41,360 bases of DNA. It comes from Phycisphaerales bacterium (GTDB taxonomy: Bacteria > Planctomycetota > Phycisphaerae > Phycisphaerales > UBA1924). Below the pieces are notes generated by a model that saw only the letters and a list, made by a program, of their open reading frames with translations, did not search any database and was not told the origin of the DNA. Shown here piece by piece: positions 1 through 9,480 of the stretch; positions within the stretch are counted from its first letter, which is position 1; every line of letters begins with the position of its first letter. The translations under genes and the position numbers were made by a program. The stretch spans positions 1 through 41,360 of the forward strand of contig JACVCK010000002.1 of assembly GCA_016742055.1 (NCBI GenBank), in the 5' to 3' direction.

Positions 1-270
1 CGTCTCCCCCTTGATGAGGCAGCCCAGCGCGACGACGGCGTCGAACCGCCCCGACTTCGCGGCGCCGCCGGCCAGCGTCGCCAGTTCGAACGACCCCGGC
101 GCGGGCAGGACGGTCAGCGACGCTGGGTCGCCGCCGCGACGCGCGAACTCCTCCACCGCGCCCGCGAGCAGGCGGTCGGTGATGGGCGCGTTGTAGCGGG
201 CCACCACCACCGCCACGCGGAGGCGGGAAGCGTCGAGCGAGGCGTCGAAAACGGCGGGGCGGCCGGACAT
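1..270 (-). CDS. ribH: 6,7-dimethyl-8-ribityllumazine synthase (3' part cut off by window edge)
   Basis: Minus-strand reading from ATG at 270: MSGRPAVFDASLDASRLRVAVVVARYNAPITDRLLAGAVEEFARRGGDPASLTVLPAPGSFELA...FDAVVALGCLIKGET; PGSFELA and ALGCxIKGET are lumazine synthase signatures. Confidence 0.9.
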   Translation of the reverse strand, partial: MSGRPAVFDASLDASRLRVAVVVARYNAPITDRLLAGAVEEFARRGGDPASLTVLPAPGSFELATLAGGAAKSGRFDAVVALGCLIKGET

Positions 271-320
271 GGGGGCGGGATGGTAGGTCGGCGGAGCCGA
301 TGCGGCCCCACCCGCCCGGA

Positions 321-501
321 ACAGTGGAGCGGCCGTCCCGGCCGCTGGCGTTAGGGCGCGTCCCTCATGTGGTGAGGGGCGGTCCAGAGAACCTGCCCCT
401 CGCGCCGGACGGCAGCAGGCGGCGCTGAGGCGCCGCACCCTGAGTTGGCGTCTGCGCGCGATGAGCGCTGGAGATAGCGGCCGAGACGGCCGCTCCACTG
501 T
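321..501. repeat. Small element bounded by 26-bp terminal inverted repeats (REPIN/MITE-like)
   Basis: 321-346 acagtggagcggccgtcccggccgct is the reverse complement of 476-501 agcggccgagacggccgctccactgt with one mismatch; each arm also contains its own palindrome (agcggccg/cggccgct). Confidence 0.7.
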
Positions 502-543
502 CGTATACGGACGCAATCGACCTAACCGCTACCATAACGCCCC

Positions 544-1515
544 GTGCGCACCGTTCTCGTCCGACTCGCGCCGCTGCTGCACCTGACGCGGATCACCACG
601 GCCTTCGCGGCCGTGGGGAACGTCTGGTTCGTCATCCTGTGGACGCGCGCCTCGGGCCCCGACGAGCCCGGGCCGCACGCCGAGGGCCCGCTGGCGCCGC
701 TGCTGGGGGCGGGGGCGGTGATGGCGGTGGCGCTCTTCGCGTTCGCCAACGCCCTCAACGACACGCTGGACCTGCGGCGCGACCGGATCCTGCACCCGCG
801 CCGCCCGCTGCCCTCGGGCCGGCTGAACCTCGACGCCGCGATCGGCTTCCTGGTGCTGAGTCTGATGGTCGCCATCCTCGGCTCGCTCGCGCTGGGCACC
901 TCGGCGGCGGTGATGTGCCTGCTGACGGCGGGGGCGGTGTTCTTCTACAACGCCGCGGCGCGGTTCGTGCCGTCGGTGGGGCTCGTGGCGCTGTCGCTGA
1001 TCTACGGCGCCCACATGCTGATCCCGAACGTGGACCTGGTGTTTGTGTGGCCGGTGTGGGTGGTGATGACGCACGCGCTGCTGGTGGCCGCCGTCACGCA
1101 CCGGCTGAGCGAGCGCCGCCCGACGCTCTCGCCCGCCGCGATCGTCACCGCGACGCTCGGGTGGGTGTTCTGGTCGGGCCTGCTCCTGTACGTCGGCACG
1201 AAGCGGGCCGGCTCGGTCTGGCCGGACTTCGTGCGCCCGTCGGCGGCGCTGGGGCCGATCGTCCTCGCGGCGCTGTACGGCGTCCTGTCCTGGAGGCGCG
1301 TCCGCCAGATCGGGGGCGGGCCCCGGGCCGCGGACAAACTCTCCCGCTACGGCGCCCTCTGGCTGACGCTCTACCAGACGGCCTGGCTGCTGGGCCAGGG
1401 GCACATGCACGAAGGGGCGATCCTCGGCGGGCTTGCGGCGGCGGGCTTCCTGGGGATGACGGCGCTGCGGGAGATGTACGCGTCCATCGAGCAGCCGCTG
1501 GTCTACCGGCGATGA
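544..1515 (+). CDS. UbiA-family prenyltransferase-like integral membrane protein
   Basis: 323 aa, multi-TM, NDTLDLRRDRILHPRRPLPSG motif typical of the UbiA superfamily (NDxxDxxxD); GTG start. Confidence 0.8.
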   Translation: MRTVLVRLAPLLHLTRITTAFAAVGNVWFVILWTRASGPDEPGPHAEGPLAPLLGAGAVMAVALFAFANALNDTLDLRRDRILHPRRPLPSGRLNLDAAIGFLVLSLMVAILGSLALGTSAAVMCLLTAGAVFFYNAAARFVPSVGLVALSLIYGAHMLIPNVDLVFVWPVWVVMTHALLVAAVTHRLSERRPTLSPAAIVTATLGWVFWSGLLLYVGTKRAGSVWPDFVRPSAALGPIVLAALYGVLSWRRVRQIGGGPRAADKLSRYGALWLTLYQTAWLLGQGHMHEGAILGGLAAAGFLGMTALREMYASIEQPLVYRR

Positions 1516-1522
1516 GCGGCGC

Positions 1523-2359
1523 TCACGTCCAGCCCAGGGCGTAGAACACGGCCGTGAAGATCAGGTCCGCGAAGATGATCGCCACGATCGACTCGACGAC
1601 GGTGTTGGTGGTCGCCCGTCCGACGCCCGCGGCGCCGCCGGTGACCTTCAGCCCGTTGGCGCACGCGATGAGCCCGATGAGCATCCCGAATACGCCCGCT
1701 TTGATGAGCCCGGTCAGGAAGTCCCTCGGGCCCACCTGATCGATCGTGCTCTGGATGTACGCATGGGGCGGGATGTCCAGGACCGAGGCGGACATCAGCA
1801 TGCCCGCGCCGATGGCCATGATGTCGGCGATCACCGCCAGCGCGGTCAGACTCACCGTCGTGGCCAGCAGCCGGGGCACCACCAGGAACCGCACCGGGTT
1901 GAGCGCGTGCGCCTCGAGCGCCTCGATCTCCTCCCCCACCACCATGGTGCCGATCTCGGCGGCGATCGCGGCGCCGGCGAAGCCCGTGAGCACGATGCTC
2001 GCGATCAGCGGGCCCAGTTCGCGCAGCACCGCGACGGCGACGATGTTGGGCACCAGGCGCACCTGCCCCAGATTGTCCAGCGGCGGCGCCATCTGCAGGC
2101 CGAGGATGAACCCCACGGCGCCCGAAACGAGCGAGACGATGAAGATCGACCCCACGCCCACGCGGACGATCTGCGCGACGATCGCCGGCCGCCCGAGGCG
2201 GATGCGCCGGTTGAACGACGCCTTGAAGAGCCAGTGCGTCGCCTGCGTCAGCAGGAACCAGATACCCCCGATGTGCGCCAGGAGCGTGATGAACCGCGCG
2301 CCGACGGCGTCGCAGAACTGGATGAGGGCGCTGGGTGGGGCCGGGGCGTCCGTGCTCAT
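1523..2359 (-). CDS. MlaE/YrbE-type ABC transporter permease
   Basis: 278 aa; GFILGLQMAPPLDNLGQVRLVPNIVAVAVLRELGPLIASIVLTGFAGAAIAAEIGTMVVGEEIEALEAHALNPVRFLVVPRLLA is the MlaE family core. Confidence 0.93.
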   Translation of the reverse strand: MSTDAPAPPSALIQFCDAVGARFITLLAHIGGIWFLLTQATHWLFKASFNRRIRLGRPAIVAQIVRVGVGSIFIVSLVSGAVGFILGLQMAPPLDNLGQVRLVPNIVAVAVLRELGPLIASIVLTGFAGAAIAAEIGTMVVGEEIEALEAHALNPVRFLVVPRLLATTVSLTALAVIADIMAIGAGMLMSASVLDIPPHAYIQSTIDQVGPRDFLTGLIKAGVFGMLIGLIACANGLKVTGGAAGVGRATTNTVVESIVAIIFADLIFTAVFYALGWT

Positions 2360-2373
2360 AGGGCCCGATCAGA

Positions 2374-2715
2374 TTACAGCGTCTTCGCCGCGGCCGCGTT
2401 GTCGGCGATCTTGAACAACTGGTCCAGCCGTGCGATCTCAAGGATCGAGCGGACGCGGGTCTGCACGCCGCAGAGCACGAGGGTCATGGACTGACGCCGG
2501 GCGATCTGCATGGCCTCGACGAGGGTGGCGACGCCGGAGGAGTCCATGTAGGGGACGCCCTCAAGGTTGACGATGAGCCGCTTGGGTTTCTCGTCGGCGG
2601 CCTTCTTGAGCCGCTCGCGGAAGGACGGCGAGCGGTGGAGGTCCACATCGCCCGCCGGCGAAACGATGACGGCGTCGCCGTCGCGTTCGATCTTGACTTC
2701 CATGGCGTCGCTCAT
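2374..2715 (-). CDS. STAS-domain protein (anti-anti-sigma factor or MlaB-like)
   Basis: MSDAMEVKIERDGDAVIVSPAGDVDLHRSPSFRERLKK...LEGVPYMDSSGVATLVEAMQ; DSSGVA phosphoacceptor-type motif. Confidence 0.9.
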   Translation of the reverse strand: MSDAMEVKIERDGDAVIVSPAGDVDLHRSPSFRERLKKAADEKPKRLIVNLEGVPYMDSSGVATLVEAMQIARRQSMTLVLCGVQTRVRSILEIARLDQLFKIADNAAAAKTL

Positions 2716-2717
2716 GC

Positions 2718-3254
2718 TTAGCGGTCTCCACGACTGGGCTGGGCGGCCGCGGAGGCCGGCTTCGGTTGGTCCTGTTCCTCGGGGAGGGCGGAGATGCCCC
2801 TTCCGCCGCCGGCGCTGGGCAGGCGCCTGCTCATCTTGAGGCGCATGCCCCCGCAGGGGCGCGCTTCGTACACCACGTTCTCCATGACCTCGCGGATGAT
2901 GTGGACGCCGAGCCCGCCGGGTCGGATGTCTTCGAGGTTGCGCCCCTTGATGGCCGTGGGGTCCACCTGGCGCGCCTCGTCCTCGATGATGATGCGCACG
3001 CCCTCGACCTGGCCGGACTGCTCCAGCGCGGTCATGCCGATCCAGATCGGCCGATCGGGGGCGTTGGAGTAGCCGTGCCGGATGATGTTGCAGATCGCCT
3101 CGTCCACGGCGAGGGCGATGTGCGAGCAGCAGGCGTCGTCGAAGCCCAACTGCTTGGAGAACGACATCACGGCGGAGCGCGCGGTGCTGAGGAACCGCGG
3201 CTGGCTCAGCAGCCGGACGTGCACGTCGGAGGGGCTTGGCTCGGATGGGCTCAT
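2718..3254 (-). CDS. RsbW/SpoIIAB-like anti-sigma ATP-binding protein (HATPase)
   Basis: 178 aa; N-box ALAVDEAICNIIRHGY and GGLGVHIIREVME. Confidence 0.88.
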   Translation of the reverse strand: MSPSEPSPSDVHVRLLSQPRFLSTARSAVMSFSKQLGFDDACCSHIALAVDEAICNIIRHGYSNAPDRPIWIGMTALEQSGQVEGVRIIIEDEARQVDPTAIKGRNLEDIRPGGLGVHIIREVMENVVYEARPCGGMRLKMSRRLPSAGGGRGISALPEEQDQPKPASAAAQPSRGDR

Positions 3255-3727
3255 CGTTCCTGGTCCGCGGCGGGCGGCGCCGCGGAACGTTCCGCCCTGG
3301 CGCCGGCGCCTTCATGATCGGCCATCCCGCCCGTCCGGACCACTGAGGAGCCGGTCGAGGGGCCGTCGGGCGCCCCCGCCTGCCACCAGGCGACCCAAGC
3401 GCCGATGGCCCGCTCCCGGTCGGCCTCTGGGGCGTCGTGGGCGTAGCCAAGGGTCTGGCCGGTCATCCGGTGCAGGGCCCGGATGGCCAGCATGCGGTGC
3501 CCGGGGTCGTCGCTGCCGAGCATGTTGATGAGGTCGGGGATGGCCTCGCGGTCGTCCGCCGCGACCGCGACGCCCACCGCCCTGGCCCGGGCGCCCGGGC
3601 TGGGCGACGAAAAACCCTGCTCTTCGGGGGGTATGGAGCAGCCGGCGGCGACGAGCAGCGCCGCCAGGGCGCCGACGGAGAACTTCTGCGCGCCGGCGCG
3701 TGTTGGAAAGGCGGGACGCATGGGCAT
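3251..3727 (-). CDS. Putative lipoprotein with HEAT-repeat-like segment
   Basis: N-terminal hydrophobic stretch then AAGCS lipobox; [28 protein letters not shown] resembles a HEAT repeat; overlaps the downstream gene by 4 nt. Confidence 0.7.
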   Translation of the reverse strand: MPMRPAFPTRAGAQKFSVGALAALLVAAGCSIPPEEQGFSSPSPGARARAVGVAVAADDREAIPDLINMLGSDDPGHRMLAIRALHRMTGQTLGYAHDAPEADRERAIGAWVAWWQAGAPDGPSTGSSVVRTGGMADHEGAGARAERSAAPPAADQER

Positions 3728-3747
3728 CGGGATATCCTAGAGCCCTC

Positions 3748-5352
3748 ATGGCAAAGCCCGCCAGCCCGCTCCCGCACGACGAGGTCGTCCCGATCCTCGA
3801 TTTCGGCTCCCAGACGGCCCAACTCATCGCGCGCCGCGTGCGCGAGGCGGGGGCCTACAGCGTGCTGGTGAGGCCGGACATCCCCGCCGGCGAACTGGCG
3901 GCCATGAAGCCCAAGGGGATCATCCTCTCAGGGGGACCCTCGAGCGTCTACGACGCCGGCGCCCCGACTTGCGATCCGAAGATCCTCGAACTGGGCGTGC
4001 CCGTGCTGGGGATCTGCTACGGCATGCAGTTGGCCTGCCGGTTCATGGGCTGCGCCGTGGAGCCCGCCCGCCACCGCGAGTTCGGGCGCGCCAACCTCGA
4101 CATCGCCAAGTCCCGCTCCACAAAGGGAGACCTCTTCGCGGCCATCCCCCAACGGACCGCCGTCTGGATGTCCCACGGCGATCAGGTCAAGGACGTGCAC
4201 GACGACCTGGTCACGCTGGCGAGCACGCCGACCTGCCCGCAGGCGGCGGTGCGCCACAAGAGCCGGCCGTTCTACGGCGTGCAGTTCCACCCCGAGGTCA
4301 CGCACACGCCGCACGGCGTGGACATCATCCGCAACTTCCTCTTCGAGGTCTGCGGCTGCAGCGGAACGTGGAAGATGTCGGAGTACGTGGAGACGCTGAC
4401 CGAGCGCCTGCGGGGGCAGATCGGCAAGGACCGGGTGCTGTGCGGGTTGTCGGGCGGCGTGGACTCGGCCGTGTGCGCCGCGCTGATCCATCGCGCGGTG
4501 GGCGACCAGTTGTCGTGCGTGTTCGTGGACAACGGCCTGCTGCGTAAGAATGAGCGCGCGCTGGTGGAGACGACGTTCCGCGACCATTTCCACATCGACC
4601 TGCACGTGGTGGACGCGTCGGAGGAGTTCCTGTCGGACCTCAAGGGCGTGACGGACCCGCAGGAAAAGCGCAAGCGGATCGGCGCGCGGTTCGTGAAGGT
4701 GTTTCAGGACGCCGCGGCGCGGATCCGCCCCCTGCCTGCGCCGGGCTCGCCGGGCGCCTTCCGGTTCCTGGCGCAGGGCACGCTATACCCGGACGTGATC
4801 GAATCGGGGCACGGGCACGCGGGCCAGGCGGCGAACATCAAACTGCACCACAACGTGGGCGGGCTCCCGGAGAAACTGGGCTTTGACCTGGTCGAGCCCC
4901 TGCGGGAACTGTTCAAGGACGAGGTGCGCAAGATGGGCGAGGTGCTGGGCCTGCCCGACGCGATGATCTGGCGGCACCCGTTCCCGGGGCCGGGGCTCTC
5001 CGTCCGCTCGCTGGGCGAGGTGACGCGCGAGCGCTTGGAAGTGCTGCGCGACGCGGACGAGATTCTTCTCGAGGAAATCGTCGCGGCCAACCTGTACCGC
5101 TCGACCAGCCAGGTTTTCGCCGTGCTGCTGCCGGTGCAGAGCGTGGGCGTGATGGGCGACGGGCGGACGTACGAGAACGTGCTGGCGGTGCGGGCGGTCG
5201 AGACGCACGACTTCATGACGGCCGACTGGTGCCGCATCCCGTACGACGTCCTGGCGACGATCTCGAACCGCATCATCAACGAGGTCCGGGGCGTGAACCG
5301 GGTGGTCTACGACATCTCCAGCAAGCCGCCCGCGACGATCGAGTGGGAGTGA
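3748..5352 (+). CDS. guaA: GMP synthase (glutamine-hydrolysing)
   Basis: GATase [18 protein letters not shown]-PPase [10 protein letters not shown]-terminal [15 protein letters not shown]. Confidence 0.98.
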   Translation: MAKPASPLPHDEVVPILDFGSQTAQLIARRVREAGAYSVLVRPDIPAGELAAMKPKGIILSGGPSSVYDAGAPTCDPKILELGVPVLGICYGMQLACRFMGCAVEPARHREFGRANLDIAKSRSTKGDLFAAIPQRTAVWMSHGDQVKDVHDDLVTLASTPTCPQAAVRHKSRPFYGVQFHPEVTHTPHGVDIIRNFLFEVCGCSGTWKMSEYVETLTERLRGQIGKDRVLCGLSGGVDSAVCAALIHRAVGDQLSCVFVDNGLLRKNERALVETTFRDHFHIDLHVVDASEEFLSDLKGVTDPQEKRKRIGARFVKVFQDAAARIRPLPAPGSPGAFRFLAQGTLYPDVIESGHGHAGQAANIKLHHNVGGLPEKLGFDLVEPLRELFKDEVRKMGEVLGLPDAMIWRHPFPGPGLSVRSLGEVTRERLEVLRDADEILLEEIVAANLYRSTSQVFAVLLPVQSVGVMGDGRTYENVLAVRAVETHDFMTADWCRIPYDVLATISNRIINEVRGVNRVVYDISSKPPATIEWE

Positions 5353-5368
5353 GAAGAGAGGAATCGCC

Positions 5369-6559
5369 GTGTTGTCGAACGCGTCCATCGCATCGATCGC
5401 TGTCACCGTCCCCGGCGGCTCCTACGAGGTCCTCGTCGGGCCCCGGCTGCTCGACGCCTTCGGCGAGCGCCTCGCCGAGCGCTTCGGCGCTCCGGGCAAG
5501 CGGGCGTTCCTCGTGTACGACGCGGGACTGCCCGACGAGCACGTCGTGGCGGCGTCGCGCTCGCTCGCGCACGCGGGCTTCATGGTCTCCTCCGCCAGCG
5601 TCCAGCCCACCGAGACCGCCAAAACCCTCGGCACGGCGGCGCGCATCCTCGTCGACCTCGCCGAGACGCGCCATGAGCGCGGCGAGCCGGTGGTCGCGCT
5701 CGGCGGGGGCGTGACGTGCGATCTGGCGGGGTACGTCGCGGCCGTCTATCGGCGGGGCGTGCCCGTGGTGCACTGCCCCACGACGCTGCTGGCGATGGTG
5801 GACGCGAGCGTCGGCGGCAAGACCGGCGTCAACCTGCTCACCCCGGCGGGGCTCGAGAAGAACATGGTCGGCGTGTTCTGGCAGCCGGCGATGGTCGTCG
5901 CCGACGTGCAGGCCCTGCTGACCCTCTCCGAGCGCGACTTCCGCGCCGGGCTGGCCGAGTGCGTGAAGCACGGCATGATCGGAGGCGAGGCCGACGCCGA
6001 AGGGCCGCTGGACCCGGGGCTCCTCGACTGGATCGAGGCCAACGCCGAGCGCATTCTCGAGCGCGAGCCCGCCACGCTGGCGGAACTGGTCGCTCGGAAC
6101 GTGGCGCTCAAGGCCCGAGTCGTCGGGGCGGACGAGCGCGAGGACGCGCCCGCGGGCCTCAGTCGCATGCTCCTGAACCTGGGGCACACCTTCGCCCACG
6201 CCATCGAGACCATCCCCGCCGCCTCGCCAAGCCCGAAGCCCGAGGATGCGCCGCTCCGCCACGGCGAAGCGGTGGCGCTGGGCTTGTTGGCGGCGTGCGC
6301 CGCGAGCGAGGCGCTCGGGCTGGCGCAACCTTCGCTCCGTCAGCGAGTTGAGGCGCTTCTTCGCCGACTCGGCCTGCCGACGCAGGTCTACGGCCTGCCG
6401 GCGCCGGCGGGCGTGGCCGACCGCATGAGGTCGGACAAGAAGGTGTCGGCCGGGCGGCTGCGCATCGTCGCTCCCAGGGAGGGCTCCCGGGCGGGGGTGG
6501 TCGCGCTCGGCGACGACCGCGCGGCCATCGCGGGCTTGGAAGCGATCGGCGCCCCCTAG
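5369..6559 (+). CDS. aroB: 3-dehydroquinate synthase
   Basis: VALGGGVTCDLAGYVAAVYRRGVPVVHCPTTLLAMVDASVGGKTGVNL; NLGHTFAHAIE; LRHGEAVALG. Confidence 0.96.
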   Translation: MLSNASIASIAVTVPGGSYEVLVGPRLLDAFGERLAERFGAPGKRAFLVYDAGLPDEHVVAASRSLAHAGFMVSSASVQPTETAKTLGTAARILVDLAETRHERGEPVVALGGGVTCDLAGYVAAVYRRGVPVVHCPTTLLAMVDASVGGKTGVNLLTPAGLEKNMVGVFWQPAMVVADVQALLTLSERDFRAGLAECVKHGMIGGEADAEGPLDPGLLDWIEANAERILEREPATLAELVARNVALKARVVGADEREDAPAGLSRMLLNLGHTFAHAIETIPAASPSPKPEDAPLRHGEAVALGLLAACAASEALGLAQPSLRQRVEALLRRLGLPTQVYGLPAPAGVADRMRSDKKVSAGRLRIVAPREGSRAGVVALGDDRAAIAGLEAIGAP

Positions 6560-6689
6560 GCGTAGGGGTCGGGGTCCGTCCGGGCGGATTATGCAGGTGT
6601 TCACCTCAGCCATCCGATAGCGGAACGTCGTCGGCGGGCGGCGCCTGTGTGGCCGTCCGCGCCGGGGCTCGATTCCTCCAGGCCGAGGG

Positions 6690-8111
6690 ATGGCTTTGCG
6701 AACGATCGCGATCATCAATCAGAAGGGCGGGTGTGGGAAGACCACAACCGCCATCAACCTGGCGGGTGTGTTCGCCTCGCTCGGTCAGCGCGTGCTGCTT
6801 GTGGACCTGGACCCGCAGTCGCACTGCGCTGCGGGCCTGGCGATCCCGGAGCATCGGATCGACCTGCACATCGGCGACGCGATGCTGACGCCGGACGATG
6901 CGCCGCTGGACCTTTCGCGCCTGGTCTGGCGCGTCAGCCGCGGGCTGGACCTGGCGCCCAGCACGATGCGCCTGGCGGGCCTCGAGGCCGCACGCGGTGG
7001 GCTGGCGACGCTGGCGGACCGCGACGAGCGGCTGCAGCGGGCGGTCGCGCGCATCGCGACGGACGAAATCACAGGGGAGCGCCGGTACGACTGGTGCATC
7101 GTGGACTGCCCCCCCACCATCGGGCTCCTGACGTTCAATGCGTTGCGGGCGGCCAGCGAGGCGCTGATCCCGGTGGAGACCTCCTTCTTCTCCCTCAAGG
7201 GCGCGAGCAAGCAGGTGGGCACGATCCGCACCCTGGCGCGCCGGCTGGGTGGATCGACGCCCCATCGCCTGCTCGCCACGATGCACGACCCTGACAGCCC
7301 GCTCGCGCGCACCCTGCTCACCGAACTCGGAGAGCGCTTCGCCGATCGCCTGGTCCCCGTCGTCATCCGGCTCGACCCCAAACTGCGGGAAGCGACCTCG
7401 CTCGGTCAGCCCATCGTCGAACACGCCCCCGACGCCCGCGGCGCCGAGGACTACGGCCGTCTCGCGTCCTGGCTGCTCGACAACCCGCCCGGGCGCACCC
7501 TGGCCGCGGGGCTCCTCGACTCCATCGCGTCCGACGAGCCGCTCGACGGCGAACCGGCGCCCGCGCTTCCGCATGCGCTGCAGCCGGTGGGCGCCCTCGC
7601 CCCGTCGATCCGGCCCGACGACACCGACGCCCCGCCAACCGCCGACGCCGTGGTGACCCGCGCCGCGGAGATGGCCGCACGGGTCCGCCATCTGCTGCAG
7701 CGGAGCGAGAAACTCCAGTCGCGTCTGACGGACGATGAGCAGGTGATCTCTGCGTCGTCGCGGTTCGACGCGCAGGCGACGAGCGAAGACGGCTGGCGTC
7801 CCGGTCCGAACGTGATCGAGGGCGGCGTGCGGTTCGTGATGCCCGGCGCGCCGGGGCTGCACGTCTTCGTCGCCGGTGATTTCAACGGCTGGTCGGCCTC
7901 CGCGACGCCCCTGCGGTACGACCCCATTCGGCGCGTTTACTCCGCGTACCTGCCCATGACGCCTGGGCGCCGCCTCTACCGCGTGGTGGTGAACGGCGTG
8001 TGGCGGGCCGATCCGAACAACCCGGATGTTGAAGAGAACCCGTTCGGCGACCGCAACAGCGTGCTGGTGGTGCGGCCCGTCGCGCCCGGCTCGCTGGCGA
8101 CGCCGGCCTGA
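6690..8111 (+). CDS. ParA/Soj-family ATPase fused to C-terminal glycogen-binding (AMPK-beta/CBM48-like) domain
   Basis: Deviant Walker A INQKGGCGKTTTAINLAG, LLVDLDPQSH, IVDCPPTIG; C-terminus GVRFVMPGAPGLHVFVAGDFNGWSASATPLRYDPIRRVYSAYLPMTPGRRLYRVVVNGVWRADPNNPDVEENPFGDRNSVLVV. Confidence 0.9.
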   Translation: MALRTIAIINQKGGCGKTTTAINLAGVFASLGQRVLLVDLDPQSHCAAGLAIPEHRIDLHIGDAMLTPDDAPLDLSRLVWRVSRGLDLAPSTMRLAGLEAARGGLATLADRDERLQRAVARIATDEITGERRYDWCIVDCPPTIGLLTFNALRAASEALIPVETSFFSLKGASKQVGTIRTLARRLGGSTPHRLLATMHDPDSPLARTLLTELGERFADRLVPVVIRLDPKLREATSLGQPIVEHAPDARGAEDYGRLASWLLDNPPGRTLAAGLLDSIASDEPLDGEPAPALPHALQPVGALAPSIRPDDTDAPPTADAVVTRAAEMAARVRHLLQRSEKLQSRLTDDEQVISASSRFDAQATSEDGWRPGPNVIEGGVRFVMPGAPGLHVFVAGDFNGWSASATPLRYDPIRRVYSAYLPMTPGRRLYRVVVNGVWRADPNNPDVEENPFGDRNSVLVVRPVAPGSLATPA

Positions 8112-8172
8112 CGCAGACCCACGGCGCGCGGAGCGCGCCCCTCCATGCTGACAGCGCTTCGGGAGCGAAGCC

Positions 8173-9471
8173 ATGCGAACCAAGGCGGAAGTGCAGGATG
8201 CCCGGCCCGACCTTCTCGACGACCTCCCCCACGAGGCCGAGTTCGACGCGCTGACCGACTTGTTCCTCGACGATCAGCCCATCGACGCGCCGCCCGCGCG
8301 AACCCACGCGCCGCCCGCCGCCTCTGCGTCCCGATCCGCCGTCAGCGCGGCGCCGCCCGCCGTCGCGGTGGAGGCGCTCATCATGGGCCATCTGCCGACG
8401 CTCGCGGGCGCGTGGGCGGCGGAATACGCGCGCCACGCGTTCCGCGCCTCGGGGCGGCCGGTCGCGCTGCTCCGCGACGCCGCGGAAGGGCGGACGCTGG
8501 AGACCCTGCCCCGCGAGCCGGCGCGCACCGGCCCCGACTCGGGCGCCCCGATGGACCGCGCCCTGGCGCAGTGCGCCGGCCTCTGCCGCGTGATCGTCCG
8601 CGCCGATGAGACGGACGAGCCGGACCTGATCGCCGCGTCCGGCGAGCACGATGTGACGATCCTGACGGGCGCGGACGACGCGGCCATCGTCAGCGCGTAC
8701 CGCACGATCAAGCGGCTGTTCGTGGGGGCCGGAGAGAGGGAGCGTCCCATCGGCGTGGCGGTGATGGGCGCCGACGAGCCCCGGGCGCGCGAGGCGTTCG
8801 AGCGTCTCCGGCGCGCCGCCGAGGCGTTCCTGGGCCTGCGGCTCACGCTCGGCGCCGTTTGCCCACGCCTGAGCCCGGAGCCCTTCACGCTGCGATGGAG
8901 CGGGCCGCGATCGGGACGCGACTACCCCGCGCTCCTCGGCTCGCTGCGTGCGGTGCGGCCGGAACCCGCGCCGAGCCCAATCGGGAAGCAAGGAGCGCCC
9001 CAGTCCCCCCATCGCTCTCCGGCGCCAAGCGCGGAGTCGTGGGAATTCGACGACCTGTTGGCGATGGACGATGGGCCGCTCGCCGCTCCGGCTGCGGACG
9101 TTCAAGCGGCGCGCACTCTGGTGCGGGGCGTCCATGCCGCGGACCTGCGTTGCCCGGTGGCGTCGGACGTGGAGTTGGGGGTGGACGACGCGGGACGGCT
9201 GCACCTGGTGGCGGACGACCGATCCGAGCGACCGATGGAGGGGCTGAGCGCGGCGTGCGAGTGGGCGAGGGAAAACTTCGAGACGCTCGCGCTGGCCGTC
9301 CGCGCCCGCGGGCTTCCCACGCCCCGCGACGCCCACAGGCCCCTGCTTCACGCGCTCACACGCTCGTCGGACCGCGCCAAGCGCATGCTGCGCTGCGGCG
9401 TCCGGGTCCACCTCATCGCCGAGGTGATGGTGGACGGGCGCGTCACGACGGCGTGCGTGGACCTGGACTGA
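8173..9471 (+). CDS. Hypothetical protein, possible Walker-A-less ParA/MinD-like fold
   Basis: 432 aa directly downstream of the ParA fusion; LIMGHLPTLAGAWAAEYARHAFRASGRPVALL sits where a P-loop segment would be; ADDAAIVSAYRTIKRLFVGAG...EAFLGLRLTLGAVCP resembles MinD/FlhG C-terminal segments. Confidence 0.5.
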   Translation: MRTKAEVQDARPDLLDDLPHEAEFDALTDLFLDDQPIDAPPARTHAPPAASASRSAVSAAPPAVAVEALIMGHLPTLAGAWAAEYARHAFRASGRPVALLRDAAEGRTLETLPREPARTGPDSGAPMDRALAQCAGLCRVIVRADETDEPDLIAASGEHDVTILTGADDAAIVSAYRTIKRLFVGAGERERPIGVAVMGADEPRAREAFERLRRAAEAFLGLRLTLGAVCPRLSPEPFTLRWSGPRSGRDYPALLGSLRAVRPEPAPSPIGKQGAPQSPHRSPAPSAESWEFDDLLAMDDGPLAAPAADVQAARTLVRGVHAADLRCPVASDVELGVDDAGRLHLVADDRSERPMEGLSAACEWARENFETLALAVRARGLPTPRDAHRPLLHALTRSSDRAKRMLRCGVRVHLIAEVMVDGRVTTACVDLD

Positions 9472-9480
9472 GGCCGACCT

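Noticed and set aside
6690-9471. Flagellar FlhF/FlhG or parABS locus
   Set aside because: No flagellar genes, no ParB and no parS-like palindrome recognised nearby.
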